From an uncultured Clostridia bacterium (GTDB lineage Bacteria > Bacillota > Clostridia > Oscillospirales > Ruminococcaceae), in contig CANQNK010000011.1 of NCBI GenBank assembly GCA_947625195.1, positions 1 through 64,000 of the forward strand: a stretch of DNA of 64,000 nt. Reading direction: 5' to 3'. This document shows, piece by piece, positions 25,657-34,659 of this stretch. The position numbers were made by a program, and so were the translations under genes. Positions within the stretch are counted from its first letter, which is position 1, and each line of letters begins with the position of its first letter. The notes under the pieces were generated by a model that was not told the origin of the DNA, did no database searches, and saw only the letters and a program-made list of their open reading frames with translations.

Positions 25657-26841
25657 ATGAAGCTTACAAACAAAACCAAAAGACTTATAAAATTCGGTGT
25701 TTTGATTGTGTTCGTGATACTGTTTATCAAGTATTCGACCGAAATAGGAAAGCTGATAGCAATTATTGCGGACGCTGTTTTTCCGCTTATTCTGGGTCTT
25801 ATCATAGCATTTGTGCTCAATATTCTTATGAAGGGACTTGAGCGGGTTTACTTTCCGAAAGCTAAAAACCGCACTGTTATAAAATCCCGCCGGCCGGTTT
25901 GTCTGGCGGCATCGATACTGATTTTGGCACTTATAGTTTTCGCCGCGGTTTCGCTGATAATTCCCGAGATTATCCGCGCGTTTACAATTTTAGGCGAAGA
26001 AATACCTGTGTCTATCGAAAAGCTGGGTAAGTGGGCAAACAAGCACCTTACAGACACCTTTCTTGCTGACTTTTTCAACACCTCAAGCATAAACTGGAAC
26101 GAGCTGTTTCCCCGTATAACATCGTTTATTACCAGCGGCGCTACCGGTCTGCTTGACAGTGCGTTTTCAATAGCCTCAACAACTATTTCAGGAATAACGA
26201 CAACCGTTGTTGCACTGATATTTGCAATTTATCTGCTTGCAAACAAGGAAAATCTCATACGGCAGCTTAAAAAGCTTCTGAGTGCATATAATCCCTACAG
26301 AGGAGAAAAGCTTGGACATTATCTGTCTACTGCGAACAAGACATTTTCCAGCTTTGTTATAGGACAGTGTACAGATGCGTTGCTTCTGGGAATCATAATA
26401 GGCGTGGGAATGGCAATATTCAGGCTGCCGCACGCGCTGCTGACAGGAGTAATTGTTGGAATTACCGCGTGGATACCGATTTTCGGTGCCTGGATAGGAG
26501 TTATAGTTGGCACGTTTTTGATTTTCACCGTAAGTCCCGTAAAGGCGATAATATTTGTAGTAATGTTTATCATCGTTCAGGTGCTTGAGGAAAACATAAT
26601 ATATACCCGAGTGGTCGGCTCGTCGGTAGGACTTCCTTCTATCTGGGTGCTGGCGGCAGTCACAGTCGGCGGAAGCCTGTTCGGGGTTTTCGGTATGATA
26701 TTTTCGGTTCCGCTTGCAGCAACGATATACAAAATAGTAAGGGAAAGAGTAAACGAACGACTTGAATCCAAAGCTCTCGGGCAAAACTCAGCAAAAGCTC
26801 TGACAGTGACAGAAATTAACGAAAGGAACATTGATAAATGA
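25657..26841 (+). CDS. AI-2E family transporter
   Basis: A 394-aa polytopic membrane protein of the AI-2E/PerM family with about 7-8 transmembrane segments. The first two hairpins are near residues 12-60 and 80-105, and the conserved C-terminal block includes FVIGQCTDALLLGIIIG, LPHALLTGVIVGITAWIP and GLPSIWVLAAVTVGG. Members export small molecules or ions; substrates are uncertain in most. It is 11 bases behind nadB, and its stop overlaps the nadC start (ATGA). That places it in the NAD operon, though a role in NAD-precursor transport is only inference. Confidence 0.85.
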   Translation: MKLTNKTKRLIKFGVLIVFVILFIKYSTEIGKLIAIIADAVFPLILGLIIAFVLNILMKGLERVYFPKAKNRTVIKSRRPVCLAASILILALIVFAAVSLIIPEIIRAFTILGEEIPVSIEKLGKWANKHLTDTFLADFFNTSSINWNELFPRITSFITSGATGLLDSAFSIASTTISGITTTVVALIFAIYLLANKENLIRQLKKLLSAYNPYRGEKLGHYLSTANKTFSSFVIGQCTDALLLGIIIGVGMAIFRLPHALLTGVIVGITAWIPIFGAWIGVIVGTFLIFTVSPVKAIIFVVMFIIVQVLEENIIYTRVVGSSVGLPSIWVLAAVTVGGSLFGVFGMIFSVPLAATIYKIVRERVNERLESKALGQNSAKALTVTEINERNIDK

Positions 26842-27683
26842 AGCCGCTTAAATTTGAAATAGACGACATAATAATCAGGGCTCTGAAGGAAGATATAAAC
26901 TACATAGACATAACCACCGACTATCTTATAGACGATTCTCTTATATCAACAGCAAAATTCGTTTCAAAGGACGAGGGTATAATATGCGGAGCAGATATAG
27001 CGATGCGAGTTTTTAAGCTGCTTGATGATAGCATAAACTATAAAATTTATGTCTGCGACGGAGAAAAAGTAAAGAAAGGCGATATTATCGCCTCGATAAC
27101 CGGCTCTGTGAAAACTCTTTTAAAAGGCGAAAGAACGGCTCTTAATCTGATTCAGCATCTGTCAGGAATTGCGACAGCTACAAACAAGTATGTCGAGCTT
27201 ATAAAGGGGACCGGGGCAACTATTGCAGACACCAGAAAGACGCTTCCCGGACTTCGAAGCCTTCAAAAATATGCGGTAACGGTCGGCGGCGGAAAAAATC
27301 ACCGCTATAATCTTTCTGACTGCGCTATGCTTAAGGACACACATCTCGACGCATACGGCAGTATCACAAACGCCGTAAAAGCACTGAGGCAGCGGCTCGG
27401 CCACACCGTAAAAATCGAAGTAGAGACCACAAATCTTGAAGAGGTAAGAGAGGCTATCTCGGTCGGTGCGGATCTTATTATGCTTGACAATATGTCTTGC
27501 GAAAAGATGGCTGAGGCTGTGAAGCTTACAAACAAAAAGGCTGTTCTTGAGGCTTCCGGAAACATTACTGAAGAAACCGTCAGGGCAGTCGCCGAAACAG
27601 GAGTAGATATTATTTCAGTGGGCGCTATCACCCACTCTGTAAAATGCTTTGATATTTCTATGAAAATGCAGAAAAATAATTAG
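26838..27683 (+). CDS. nadC: Nicotinate-nucleotide diphosphorylase (carboxylating) NadC
   Basis: A 281-aa type II phosphoribosyltransferase that turns quinolinate and PRPP into nicotinate mononucleotide. It has the family marks ALKEDINYIDITTDYLI at the start, GERTALNLIQHLSGIAT, TRKTLPGLRSLQKYAV, GGGKNHRYNLSD and the barrel C-terminus IMLDNMS / EASGNI / ISVGAITHSVK. The ATG overlaps the upstream transporter stop by 4 bases. Without nadA in the window, quinolinate supply must come from a gene elsewhere. Confidence 0.95.
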   Translation: MKPLKFEIDDIIIRALKEDINYIDITTDYLIDDSLISTAKFVSKDEGIICGADIAMRVFKLLDDSINYKIYVCDGEKVKKGDIIASITGSVKTLLKGERTALNLIQHLSGIATATNKYVELIKGTGATIADTRKTLPGLRSLQKYAVTVGGGKNHRYNLSDCAMLKDTHLDAYGSITNAVKALRQRLGHTVKIEVETTNLEEVREAISVGADLIMLDNMSCEKMAEAVKLTNKKAVLEASGNITEETVRAVAETGVDIISVGAITHSVKCFDISMKMQKNN

Positions 27684-27704
27684 GCTTGTAAAGGAGCAGT
27701 TTAA

Positions 27705-28499
27705 ATGGCTTCAATTATGGACGGTGAAAGACAGTTTCACATAAATACTCTTTCAAACGATGTGGGAAGATACGTAATTCTTCCCGGCGATCCTGGCAGA
27801 GTGCCTAAAATATCGGAGTACCTTGACAGCGCAAAGCAGGTTTCTCACAACCGAGAGTACAATGTTTACACAGGCAGCCTTTTGGGCGAAACGGTGAGCG
27901 TGTGCTCTACCGGAATAGGCGGTCCTTCCGCTGCAATTGCGGTAGAAGAGCTTGTAAAATGCGGCGCAGACACCTTTATAAGAGTAGGCACCAGCGGCGG
28001 AATGGACAAAAGAGTTGTCGGAGGGGATCTTGTTATTGCACTTGCGGCCGTAAGAGGAGAAGGCACCAGCTTTGAATACCTTACTCCCGATTATCCCGCT
28101 GTTGCGGATTTTGAGGTTGCATCGGCACTTTATGATGCGGCAAGAGCTTTGTCGGACGACAGCTTCGGCAACGGCTGCCACATAGGCGTGGTTCATTCAA
28201 AGGACAGCTTTTACGGTGAAGTGGAGCCTGAATCATCTTTGGTTTCCGATAACATAAAATCACGCTGGCAGTCTTATCTTAAATCGGGCTGCCTTGCCAG
28301 CGAAATGGAGTGCGCAGCTATCTTTTCGGTAGGCATTGCAAGACATGTAAGATGCTCTGCCGTGCTTACGGCGTTGTGGAATGTTGAAAGATCAAACGAC
28401 TCATTGCCCGACAACATAACGTACGACTCTTCAAGAGCCATAAAGTGCGCTGTTGAAGCCTTAAAAATACTTATAGATAAGGACAGGAAAAATGCTTAA
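27705..28499 (+). CDS. udp: Uridine phosphorylase-type nucleoside phosphorylase
   Basis: A 264-aa PNP/UDP phosphorylase family protein with VILPGDPGRVPKISEYL (phosphate-binding GDPGR), SVCSTGIGGPSAAIAVEELV, FIRVGTSGGMD and EMECAAIFSVG. Uridine phosphorylases share these features and split uridine to uracil and ribose-1-phosphate. Purine specificity cannot be ruled out from sequence alone. It is 21 bases behind nadC with AAAGGAG ahead, and its end overlaps the next lipoprotein gene by 8 bases, so the unit from nadB to 29082 may be one operon. Confidence 0.88.
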   Translation: MASIMDGERQFHINTLSNDVGRYVILPGDPGRVPKISEYLDSAKQVSHNREYNVYTGSLLGETVSVCSTGIGGPSAAIAVEELVKCGADTFIRVGTSGGMDKRVVGGDLVIALAAVRGEGTSFEYLTPDYPAVADFEVASALYDAARALSDDSFGNGCHIGVVHSKDSFYGEVEPESSLVSDNIKSRWQSYLKSGCLASEMECAAIFSVGIARHVRCSAVLTALWNVERSNDSLPDNITYDSSRAIKCAVEALKILIDKDRKNA

Positions 28500-29082
28500 A
28501 AAAATATTTATTGTGCTTTTTGCTATGCTTACAACAACATTGTTTTGCGGATGTGACGAGGTTTTTTACTCAACACCTGTTATACAACTTGACAAAACAG
28601 AAGTCGTCAAGGTTACTATGCCGGATCTTTCAGGGAAAACCGTAAAAGAGGCAAACAAAAACGCACTTACCTACAAGCTTAACAAAATAGAGAAGTATTC
28701 CGCAGATTTTCCGGCAGGTCAAATCTTTGAGCAAAGCGTACCTGCGGGCGATGAGGTATCTCCCGGAGCAATAGTTGACGTATACGTTTCAAAAGGCGCG
28801 AAATATACAGAAATCCCATACGTTTCAGACTTTAACTATCAGGTCGCAAAAACTGTTTTGGAATCGGTAGGCTTTAACGTAAAGGTCGTGTACGAGGGCA
28901 AAAAGGGCTCGTGTGACGATTCGATAAACTCTGTGTCACCACAGCAGGGTACAAGTGTCATTTACGGCTCTCAGATTACCATAAGGGCAAACGCCCTTGA
29001 ACCGAGCAAAAGAAAAACCAGCACCACTAAGCCCATCGCAAGGGACGGAACACTTCCCGTAACCAGCAAAACCACCTACTGA
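28492..29082 (+). CDS. Lipoprotein with two PASTA domains
   Basis: A 196-aa protein with a lipoprotein signal (hydrophobic stretch to LFCGC, lipidation Cys near residue 21) and two PASTA repeats. The first runs from about 40 to 102 (MPDLSGKTVKEANKNALTYK, then GDEVSPGAIVDVYVSKG); the second runs from about 103 to 163 (IPYVSDFNYQVAKTVLESVG). A short Thr/Lys-rich tail follows. PASTA domains bind peptidoglycan stem peptides or beta-lactams and are usually attached to PknB-type kinases or PBPs; here they stand alone on a lipid anchor with no kinase gene beside them. It overlaps the udp gene by 8 bases. Confidence 0.8.
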   Translation: MLKKIFIVLFAMLTTTLFCGCDEVFYSTPVIQLDKTEVVKVTMPDLSGKTVKEANKNALTYKLNKIEKYSADFPAGQIFEQSVPAGDEVSPGAIVDVYVSKGAKYTEIPYVSDFNYQVAKTVLESVGFNVKVVYEGKKGSCDDSINSVSPQQGTSVIYGSQITIRANALEPSKRKTSTTKPIARDGTLPVTSKTTY

Positions 29083-29084
29083 CG

Positions 29085-29113
29085 TTGACAACCTATTTTC
29101 AGTATGATATAAT
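29085..29113 (+). promoter_or_regulatory. Consensus promoter for the DHHW lipoprotein gene
   Basis: TTGACA (29085-29090), a 17-base spacer and TATAAT (29108-29113), both perfect consensus boxes, start 3 bases after the PASTA gene stop. AGGAG of the next gene lies 20 bases downstream. Expect strong vegetative transcription. Confidence 0.85.
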
Positions 29114-29143
29114 TTCTATATAATATTAAAAGGAGACAGGATT

Positions 29144-30253
29144 ATGAAAAAATTACCGGTGTTTATTCTGTCGGCTGTAACAGCTTTTATACTCGCCGGC
29201 TGCGGTGGGGAAAATTCATCAATAACGCCAAGCGACTCGTCTGATGTCAGCTCTTCGGTCAAAAATTCATCAAGCATCAGCACAACCGATGAAAATCAGA
29301 CCTCATCCGAAGATTCCGGACTTATTGACGACAAAAAAGAAGTAGCGGCTCAGAATGAATATGTAACAAACGGTGTAGCGATAAACGGAACCGGCGAAAA
29401 TATAAGAGCAATTGAACTTTACGGCGGAAGCTTTGATAAAGGCTCTTCTTACGCAAAAACAATAAATGCGTATAAAGAAACGCTCGGGGATATGGTAAAT
29501 GTTTACAATATGTGTATTCCGACCTCTTTTGCGTATTATCTTCCGACAAAGCTTGAAAACGATTATGCAAGCCAGTACGACAATATCAGAAATATTCAGA
29601 GTCAGCTAAAAAATATTATAGACGTAGATATCTATAACACTCTTGCAGAGCATTCCGATGAGTATATATATTTCAGAACCGACCATCACTGGCAGCCTCT
29701 CGGCGCTTATTACGCCGCGAAGGTCTTCGCGCAAAGAGCCGGAATCACACAGTTTCCCGATCTTTCAACATACGAGAGTGTTGTTTACGAAGGTTTTTTA
29801 GGAACCCTTGAGGGCTACGCACAAAGCAACGAGCTTGCAGAGTACCCTGACACTTTCACCTACTACAAACCGGCAAATTTGGCAAGCCTGACAACTACCT
29901 ATTACGACACATACTTCTCAAATCCCGTTCAAAGCAATCTGTTCTTTGACGATTTTGAGATGAAAAACGCATACAGCACTTTCTTAGGCGACGATAAGGA
30001 GATCGCTCAGATTGACACTAACGTTCAAAACGGCAGAACTCTGGTAGTTTTCAAGGACAGCTTCGGCAATGCTCTGATTCCGTTTTTGACACAAAGCTTT
30101 GAGCACATATACGTATGTGACATAAGGTATTTTGACTTAAACTCCATAAGCTTTTGCCAGAATACCGGCGCAACGGATGTTTTGTTTGCAACCTGTATGT
30201 TCACCTGCACAGGTGAAAACGGAGACAAAATAGCAGACATCATGAATCAGTAG
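29144..30253 (+). CDS. DHHW-family lipoprotein (SGNH/AlgX-like)
   Basis: A 369-aa exported protein. The lipobox is LAGC with Cys20, followed by a Ser/Asp-rich linker to about residue 65. The body carries the TDHHW motif (D180-H181-H182-W183) and FKDSFGNALIPFL (S306). Together these are the hallmarks of the DHHW family, related to AlgX/AlgJ SGNH-like acetyltransferases. Those proteins O-acetylate extracellular or wall polysaccharides; the acetyl donor partner (an MBOAT protein) is not encoded nearby, so the role is open. The gene has its own consensus promoter and a terminator at 30265. Confidence 0.8.
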   Translation: MKKLPVFILSAVTAFILAGCGGENSSITPSDSSDVSSSVKNSSSISTTDENQTSSEDSGLIDDKKEVAAQNEYVTNGVAINGTGENIRAIELYGGSFDKGSSYAKTINAYKETLGDMVNVYNMCIPTSFAYYLPTKLENDYASQYDNIRNIQSQLKNIIDVDIYNTLAEHSDEYIYFRTDHHWQPLGAYYAAKVFAQRAGITQFPDLSTYESVVYEGFLGTLEGYAQSNELAEYPDTFTYYKPANLASLTTTYYDTYFSNPVQSNLFFDDFEMKNAYSTFLGDDKEIAQIDTNVQNGRTLVVFKDSFGNALIPFLTQSFEHIYVCDIRYFDLNSISFCQNTGATDVLFATCMFTCTGENGDKIADIMNQ

Positions 30254-30264
30254 TTTGCCCCTTT

Positions 30265-30297
30265 ACCTCGGCACATTTATGTGCTGAGGTTTTTACT
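30265..30297 (+). terminator. Intrinsic terminator after the DHHW gene
   Basis: ACCTCGGCAC (30265-30274) and GTGCTGAGGT (30281-30290) form a stem with one G-U pair and a short loop, followed by TTTTTACTTTT. It lies 12 bases after the stop. Confidence 0.85.
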
Positions 30298-30407
30298 TTT
30301 ATATACATTGTTTTTACAAAATAAAAGATAATTTGTCCACTTTATTTAATAAATCAAAACCTTTCTAATTTTAATATGTACGAATTGCTGAAAATGATCA
30401 ATCAGGC

Positions 30408-30435
30408 TTGAAATTTCTTACAAAAGGAGTATAAT
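30408..30435 (+). promoter_or_regulatory. Promoter of the candidate small RNA
   Basis: TTGAAA (30408-30413), a 16-base spacer and TATAAT (30430-30435). No ribosome site or start codon leads to a gene within the next 180 bases, which supports a non-coding or leader transcript starting near 30442. Confidence 0.7.
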
Positions 30436-30441
30436 TAAAAT

Positions 30442-30576
30442 CGTAATGAGACTCGCATACGGCATCAAAGCTTTTTGCGTATATTCTTCATAACTTCATA
30501 TTCCCCCCTAGTTATATATTATGATGCCGTGAGTCTGCGCCTGGTTCAAAATATTGGAGCCGGGCTTTTCTTTTAC
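30442..30576 (+). ncRNA. Candidate small RNA or leader with a C-rich loop
   Basis: A predicted transcript of about 135 nt. AGACTC (30449-30454) pairs with GAGTCT (30531-30536), and CGGCATCA (30460-30467) pairs with TGATGCCG (30522-30529), which closes a long-range stem. Inside, ATAACT (30490-30495) and AGTTAT (30510-30515) enclose a 14-base loop containing CCCCCC. A GC-rich terminator hairpin (30539-30547 with 30557-30565) followed by TTTTCTTTT ends it. C-rich loops in Firmicutes small RNAs often bind Shine-Dalgarno sequences. It does not match 6S, SRP, tmRNA, RNase P or a riboswitch I know. It could instead be a leader attenuator for the deacylase gene 50 bases on. Confidence 0.55.
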
Positions 30577-30624
30577 AAAAACTCAACCATTGAATAAACT
30601 CTGATTACGTATGAGGAAATTATA

Positions 30625-31095
30625 ATGACTGATAAAACAAATGTTATGAGAATACTTGATAAGGCAAAAATCAAGTACAAAACATACGACTATACAAACA
30701 GTGGTGCAATATCGGGCGTAGAGGTTGCTACCGCTATGGGACAAAACCCATCTCAGGTTTTCAAAACGCTGATAACACAGGCTAAAAGCCGCGAATACTA
30801 CGTTTTTATGATCCCTGTCAAAAAAGAACTCGATTTGAAAAAAGCCGCAAGATCTGTTAACGAAAAGGCCGTTAGTATGATACCGCAAAAGGAGCTTTTG
30901 TCTGTGAGCGGATACATTCACGGAGGCTGTTCTCCTATAGGAATGAAAAAAAGCTACAAAACTTGTATAGACTCAAGCGCTCTTTCCTTTGACACGATAA
31001 TATTCAGCGCCGGAAAAATCGGCAAACAGGTAGAGGTTTCGCCGAATGATTTGAAAATGATTGTTAACGCAGGGTTTTATGACTTGATTTATTAA
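30625..31095 (+). CDS. ybaK: Cys-tRNA(Pro)/Cys-tRNA(Cys) deacylase YbaK
   Basis: A 156-aa YbaK/EbsC-type editing protein that hydrolyses mischarged Cys-tRNA-Pro. Family features: TNVMRILDKAKIKYKTYDY near the start, MGQNPSQVFKTLI, PVKKELDLKKAARSVNEK with the conserved Lys, and GGCSPIGMKK near the end. Length is typical. It follows the candidate small RNA and its terminator; its 3' end contains the rubrerythrin promoter. Confidence 0.93.
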   Translation: MTDKTNVMRILDKAKIKYKTYDYTNSGAISGVEVATAMGQNPSQVFKTLITQAKSREYYVFMIPVKKELDLKKAARSVNEKAVSMIPQKELLSVSGYIHGGCSPIGMKKSYKTCIDSSALSFDTIIFSAGKIGKQVEVSPNDLKMIVNAGFYDLIY

Positions 31096-31112
31096 CAAAA
31101 ATATGGTATATT
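31084..31112 (+). promoter_or_regulatory. Rubrerythrin promoter
   Basis: TTGATT (31084-31089), a 17-base spacer and TATATT (31107-31112), overlapping the last codons of ybaK. AAGGAGAG lies ahead of the rubrerythrin ATG. No clear PerR box was identified. Confidence 0.65.
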
Positions 31113-31162
31113 TATAAAAAACTTAATAATCATAATTTTATATCTGTAAAGGAGAGATAATA

Positions 31163-31705
31163 ATGGAAAACATCAAAGGCACTAAAACTGAGGCAAACCT
31201 TATGGCGGCTTTCGCCGGAGAAAGTCAGGCGAGAAACAAATATACCTACTACGCAAGCAAGGCAAAGAAGGACGGATATCAGCAGATAGCCGCAATATTT
31301 GAAGAAACCGCTCACAACGAAATGGAGCACGCAAAAATATGGTTTAAGATTCTGCACGAAGGTGAAATTCCCGGCACTACCGAAAACCTTGCCGACGCGG
31401 CCGCAGGCGAAAACTACGAGTGGACCGATATGTACGCAGGCTTTGCAAAAGACGCAAAGGAAGAAGGCTTTGACAGAATAGCTGCTTTATTTGAAAAGGT
31501 AGGAGCTATCGAAAAGGAACATGAGGAGAGATTCAAAAAGCTCCTTTCTAATATCGAGGGCGGACTTGTATTTTCAAGAGACGGTGAGGCAATTTGGATA
31601 TGCCGAAACTGCGGACATGTCGTTATCGGAGCAAAGGCTCCTGAGATATGTCCCGTATGCGCACATCCTCAGGCATACTTTGAACTTAAAGCTAACAACT
31701 ATTAA
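31163..31705 (+). CDS. rbr: Rubrerythrin
   Basis: A 180-aa non-haem iron peroxidase of anaerobes that reduces hydrogen peroxide. The four-helix diiron domain shows [22 protein letters not shown] and the second E-x-x-H (EKEHEERF). The C-terminal rubredoxin-like domain has C-R-N-C-G and C-P-V-C-A-H-P. It has a single-gene unit with its own promoter and a strong terminator. Confidence 0.96.
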   Translation: MENIKGTKTEANLMAAFAGESQARNKYTYYASKAKKDGYQQIAAIFEETAHNEMEHAKIWFKILHEGEIPGTTENLADAAAGENYEWTDMYAGFAKDAKEEGFDRIAALFEKVGAIEKEHEERFKKLLSNIEGGLVFSRDGEAIWICRNCGHVVIGAKAPEICPVCAHPQAYFELKANNY

Positions 31706-31710
31706 AAGCA

Positions 31711-31748
31711 AAACCCGGAAGCGATAAACTTCGCTTCCGGGTTTTTTC
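31711..31748 (+). terminator. Strong terminator after rubrerythrin
   Basis: AAACCCGGAAGCGA (31711-31724) pairs perfectly with TCGCTTCCGGGTTT (31731-31744), loop of 6, followed by more T residues. One of the most stable hairpins in the window. Confidence 0.92.
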
Positions 31749-32030
31749 ATATTTTGATATATCCGCAGCCGTTAATCATAACGCCTTCACCATCATCAAG
31801 ACGAATCACTTTAACTTTGGTGGTATTTTCATAAGCTTTTGCCGTCTCTTAAACATCTCAAATACATTTAAAAACCCGTGATAGTGCGGGTAGTATCTCA
31901 AAATTTGTAAGTCCCGTACCGCACAGATCATCAAGCTTCACTTCATCATTCAACTGAGGAATATACATAGCTATAAGATTGATGTTGTCTTTGATTTAGT
32001 AATCGATTCCTTACCGCGTTTAACAGCTTA
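31747..32030 (-). pseudogene. Decayed gene of unknown family
   Basis: In the 366-base gap between rubrerythrin and trpA, the minus strand reads as protein in pieces with at least two frameshifts: DKLLNAVRNRLLN, then IKDNINLIAMYIPQLNDE with VKLDDLCGTGLTN, then ETAKAYENTTKVKVIRLDDG ending at a stop near 31747. Codon use looks coding, but no intact frame remains. I do not recognise the family. Confidence 0.5.
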
Positions 32031-32071
32031 TCTGACGATAAACCGTTTGAGGTCAAAATAATCATCAGTCA

Positions 32072-32860
32072 TTACTTCATAGCATCCTTTAAACTTTTAA
32101 CAAACTCTCCTACTTTATCGGCTGCGTTGCTGCCGTACTTTTCGATTATCTTAACTATAGCGCTGCCGACTATAACTCCGTCGCAGTAAGATGACATTCT
32201 TTTTGCCTGCTCAGGAGATGAAATTCCGAATCCCACGCAGGCAGGACATGAGACGCTTTTGTTTATGAGCGAGAAAAACTTATCAAAATCCGTATCAAAT
32301 TTACTTCTTGTTCCCGTAACTCCCAAAGACGACACACAGTACAAAAATCCGCGTGAGTTGCCTGCAATCTCCGCAACTCTGTCGTGAGATGTAGGCGCAA
32401 CGAGATTTATGTTATACACCCCATATCTTTCGGCAGTATCCAGTATCTCGTCCTTTTCTTCGTAAGGCATATCCGGAACTATAACTCCGTCTATCTGATA
32501 ATTGAGGCAGTTTTGGAAAAATTTTTCTGTTCCGTATACGAAAATCGTGTTTAAGTACATCATCAAAAGCAGCGGCTTATCGGTCTTTTCTCTAAGGCTT
32601 TTAACAAGTAAGAATATCTTATCCAGTGTTGTTTTGGCATTTAAAGAGCGCAAAGACGCTTTCTGGATGGTAACGCCCTCAGCTATCGGATCGGAAAACG
32701 GAACGCCAAGCTCCACTATATCAGCGCCGTTTTCAAACATTGATAGCACATATTTTTCAGTTGACTTGATGTCCGGGTCTCCGGCAGTTACAAATGTAAT
32801 GAGAGCTTTTTCACCGTTTGCCTTAAGCTTATCAAAGCACAAATCTATTCTATTGCTCAT
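32072..32860 (-). CDS. trpA: Tryptophan synthase alpha subunit
   Basis: A 262-aa TIM barrel that splits indole-3-glycerol phosphate to indole and G3P. Catalytic residues fit in [14 protein letters not shown] (Glu) and [12 protein letters not shown] (Asp); [13 protein letters not shown] binds phosphate. It is the last gene of the trp operon, and its start overlaps the trpB end by 11 bases. Works in the alpha2-beta2 complex with TrpB. Confidence 0.97.
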   Translation of the reverse strand: MSNRIDLCFDKLKANGEKALITFVTAGDPDIKSTEKYVLSMFENGADIVELGVPFSDPIAEGVTIQKASLRSLNAKTTLDKIFLLVKSLREKTDKPLLLMMYLNTIFVYGTEKFFQNCLNYQIDGVIVPDMPYEEKDEILDTAERYGVYNINLVAPTSHDRVAEIAGNSRGFLYCVSSLGVTGTRSKFDTDFDKFFSLINKSVSCPACVGFGISSPEQAKRMSSYCDGVIVGSAIVKIIEKYGSNAADKVGEFVKSLKDAMK

Positions 32861-34040
32861 CTATCTCAACCTCCCTGTATTTCGCCACAGAGTAAACGTC
32901 TTTGTCGCCCCTGCCTGAAAGATTTATCACCAGGATCTTGTCCTTGTCCATCGTCGGCGCAATTCTCATTGCCGCCGCAACAGCATGAGCTGACTCAATC
33001 GCAGGAATGATTCCCTCGGTTTTAGAAAGATACTCAAAAGCTAAAACAGCTTCCTCGTCAGTGACGTCTACATACTCTGCTCTTCCCGTTTTATAAAGAT
33101 AAGCGTGTTCAGGCCCTATTCCCGGATAGTCAAGTCCTGCCGAAATCGAATATACCGGGTCTATCTGTCCGTATTCGTTTTGCAGAAACAACGACTTCAT
33201 TCCGTGGAAGATTCCGACGCTTCCCTTTGTAATGGTCGCAGCGTGTTTATCAGTGTCAACGCCTTTTCCAGCTGCTTCCGCTCCTACAAGACGAACGCTT
33301 TCATCCTTGATAAAATCGTAAAACGCTCCCATTGCGTTTGAGCCGCCTCCAACGCAGGCTACAACACAGTCGGGAAGCTTTCCTTCAGCTTTTTTGATTT
33401 GCTCTCTTATTTCCTTAGAAATAATCTTCTGAAAATCCCTCACCATTTCCGGGTACGGATGCGGTCCCATAACCGAACCTATACAGTAAAAGGTCGTGTC
33501 TATGTTTGAGCACCAATCCCTCATAGCCTCATTTATTGCATCCTTAAGCGTTGCGGTACCGCTGTCAACACCGGTGACCTTAGCTCCGAGAAGGTTCATT
33601 CTGTAAACATTAAGAGACTGGCGGCGCATATCTTCACTTCCCATATACACCTCGCACTCAAGATCCATAAGAGCACATACCGTGGCGGTTGCAACTCCGT
33701 GCTGCCCTGCTCCGGTTTCAGCGATAATCCTCTTTTTACCCATTTTCTTTGCAAGCAGGATCTGCCCTAATACGTTGTTTATCTTATGCGCACCGGTGTG
33801 GTTTAGATCCTCTCTCTTAATGTATATTTTAGCACCGCCAAGGTCCTTTGTCATTCGCTGTGCATAATAGAGCATTGACGGGCGGTTTGCGTAGGTTTTA
33901 TATAAATTACTAAGCTCCGCCTTGAAGCCCTCGTCGTCCTTATACTTTTCATATGCCGCCAAAAGCTCGTTTACAGCGTTCATTACCGTTTCTGGAACAT
34001 ACTGTCCGCCGAACTCTCCGTATCTTCCGATCTTACCCAT
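32850..34040 (-). CDS. trpB: Tryptophan synthase beta subunit
   Basis: A 396-aa PLP enzyme that condenses indole with serine to give tryptophan. Features: [31 protein letters not shown] with the PLP Lys, [25 protein letters not shown] for phosphate and the C-terminal LSGRGDKD. It is TrpB1-type and overlaps trpF by 8 bases and trpA by 11. Likely translated as a coupled unit. Confidence 0.98.
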   Translation of the reverse strand: MGKIGRYGEFGGQYVPETVMNAVNELLAAYEKYKDDEGFKAELSNLYKTYANRPSMLYYAQRMTKDLGGAKIYIKREDLNHTGAHKINNVLGQILLAKKMGKKRIIAETGAGQHGVATATVCALMDLECEVYMGSEDMRRQSLNVYRMNLLGAKVTGVDSGTATLKDAINEAMRDWCSNIDTTFYCIGSVMGPHPYPEMVRDFQKIISKEIREQIKKAEGKLPDCVVACVGGGSNAMGAFYDFIKDESVRLVGAEAAGKGVDTDKHAATITKGSVGIFHGMKSLFLQNEYGQIDPVYSISAGLDYPGIGPEHAYLYKTGRAEYVDVTDEEAVLAFEYLSKTEGIIPAIESAHAVAAAMRIAPTMDKDKILVINLSGRGDKDVYSVAKYREVEIDEQ

Positions 34041-34659
34041 GCTTTTCTTCCTTTCTCACAATGCTTATTATTTCTTTTACCTTGTCAAAGTCCTTAAACC
34101 CGTCCGTTTCGACCGAGCTTGAAACGTCAACCCCGAACGGTGACAAAGCATTTACCGCACTCTCTGCGTTTTGCGCTGAAATTCCTCCCGCTATAAAAAA
34201 CGGTTTTTTTATATCAGCGGATTTTACCACCGACCAGTCTGCGGTTTGTCCGGTTCCGCCCCAATGTCCTTCCTTATATGCATCAATCAATAACTTGTCG
34301 CAGCAAAGGCTTTGAGCCGCATTGATATCCTCTTTGCTCTTTGCCCTCACAGCTTTTATTACCTCGAGATTTGTAAGCTCTTTGACATTTAAAACCGTAT
34401 ATGAATCTTCACTGCCGTGAAGCTGTATTGCATCCAAATACGGCGCAAATTTAAGTATGTTGCAGACAGGCTCATTTACAAAAACACCTGTTTTTTTTGC
34501 CCCGCACCTAATTGATTCTGCAAGCGGTACAAATTCCTCAAAGCTTACCGTTCTTTTAAACCCGGGCGAGAGTATAAACCCGATATAGTCAGGAGAAAGC
34601 GCATTTATTATTTGAATGTCCTCCTTACGCCTGAGCCCACAAATTTTTATTCTTGTCAT
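34033..34659 (-). CDS. trpF: Phosphoribosylanthranilate isomerase
   Basis: A 208-aa TIM barrel that rearranges phosphoribosylanthranilate to CdRP. It shows [11 protein letters not shown] with the catalytic Cys near the N-terminus, the [12 protein letters not shown] loop, IQLHGSE and the phosphate loops FFIAGGIS and GVDVSSSVE. It is a separate gene, not fused to trpC. Overlaps trpC by 4 bases (ATGA). Confidence 0.96.
   Translation of the reverse strand: MTRIKICGLRRKEDIQIINALSPDYIGFILSPGFKRTVSFEEFVPLAESIRCGAKKTGVFVNEPVCNILKFAPYLDAIQLHGSEDSYTVLNVKELTNLEVIKAVRAKSKEDINAAQSLCCDKLLIDAYKEGHWGGTGQTADWSVVKSADIKKPFFIAGGISAQNAESAVNALSPFGVDVSSSVETDGFKDFDKVKEIISIVRKEEKHG

Noticed and set aside
26188-26784. 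A 198-codon minus-strand frame inside the AI-2E transporter gene
   Set aside because: Composition is odd (very rich in Tyr, Arg and Asn), it lies wholly inside a well-supported membrane-protein gene and has no ribosome site.
30442-30576. 6S RNA, SRP RNA or a known riboswitch
   Set aside because: The conserved bubble, SRP loop and riboswitch cores that I know are not present; kept only as a candidate small RNA.
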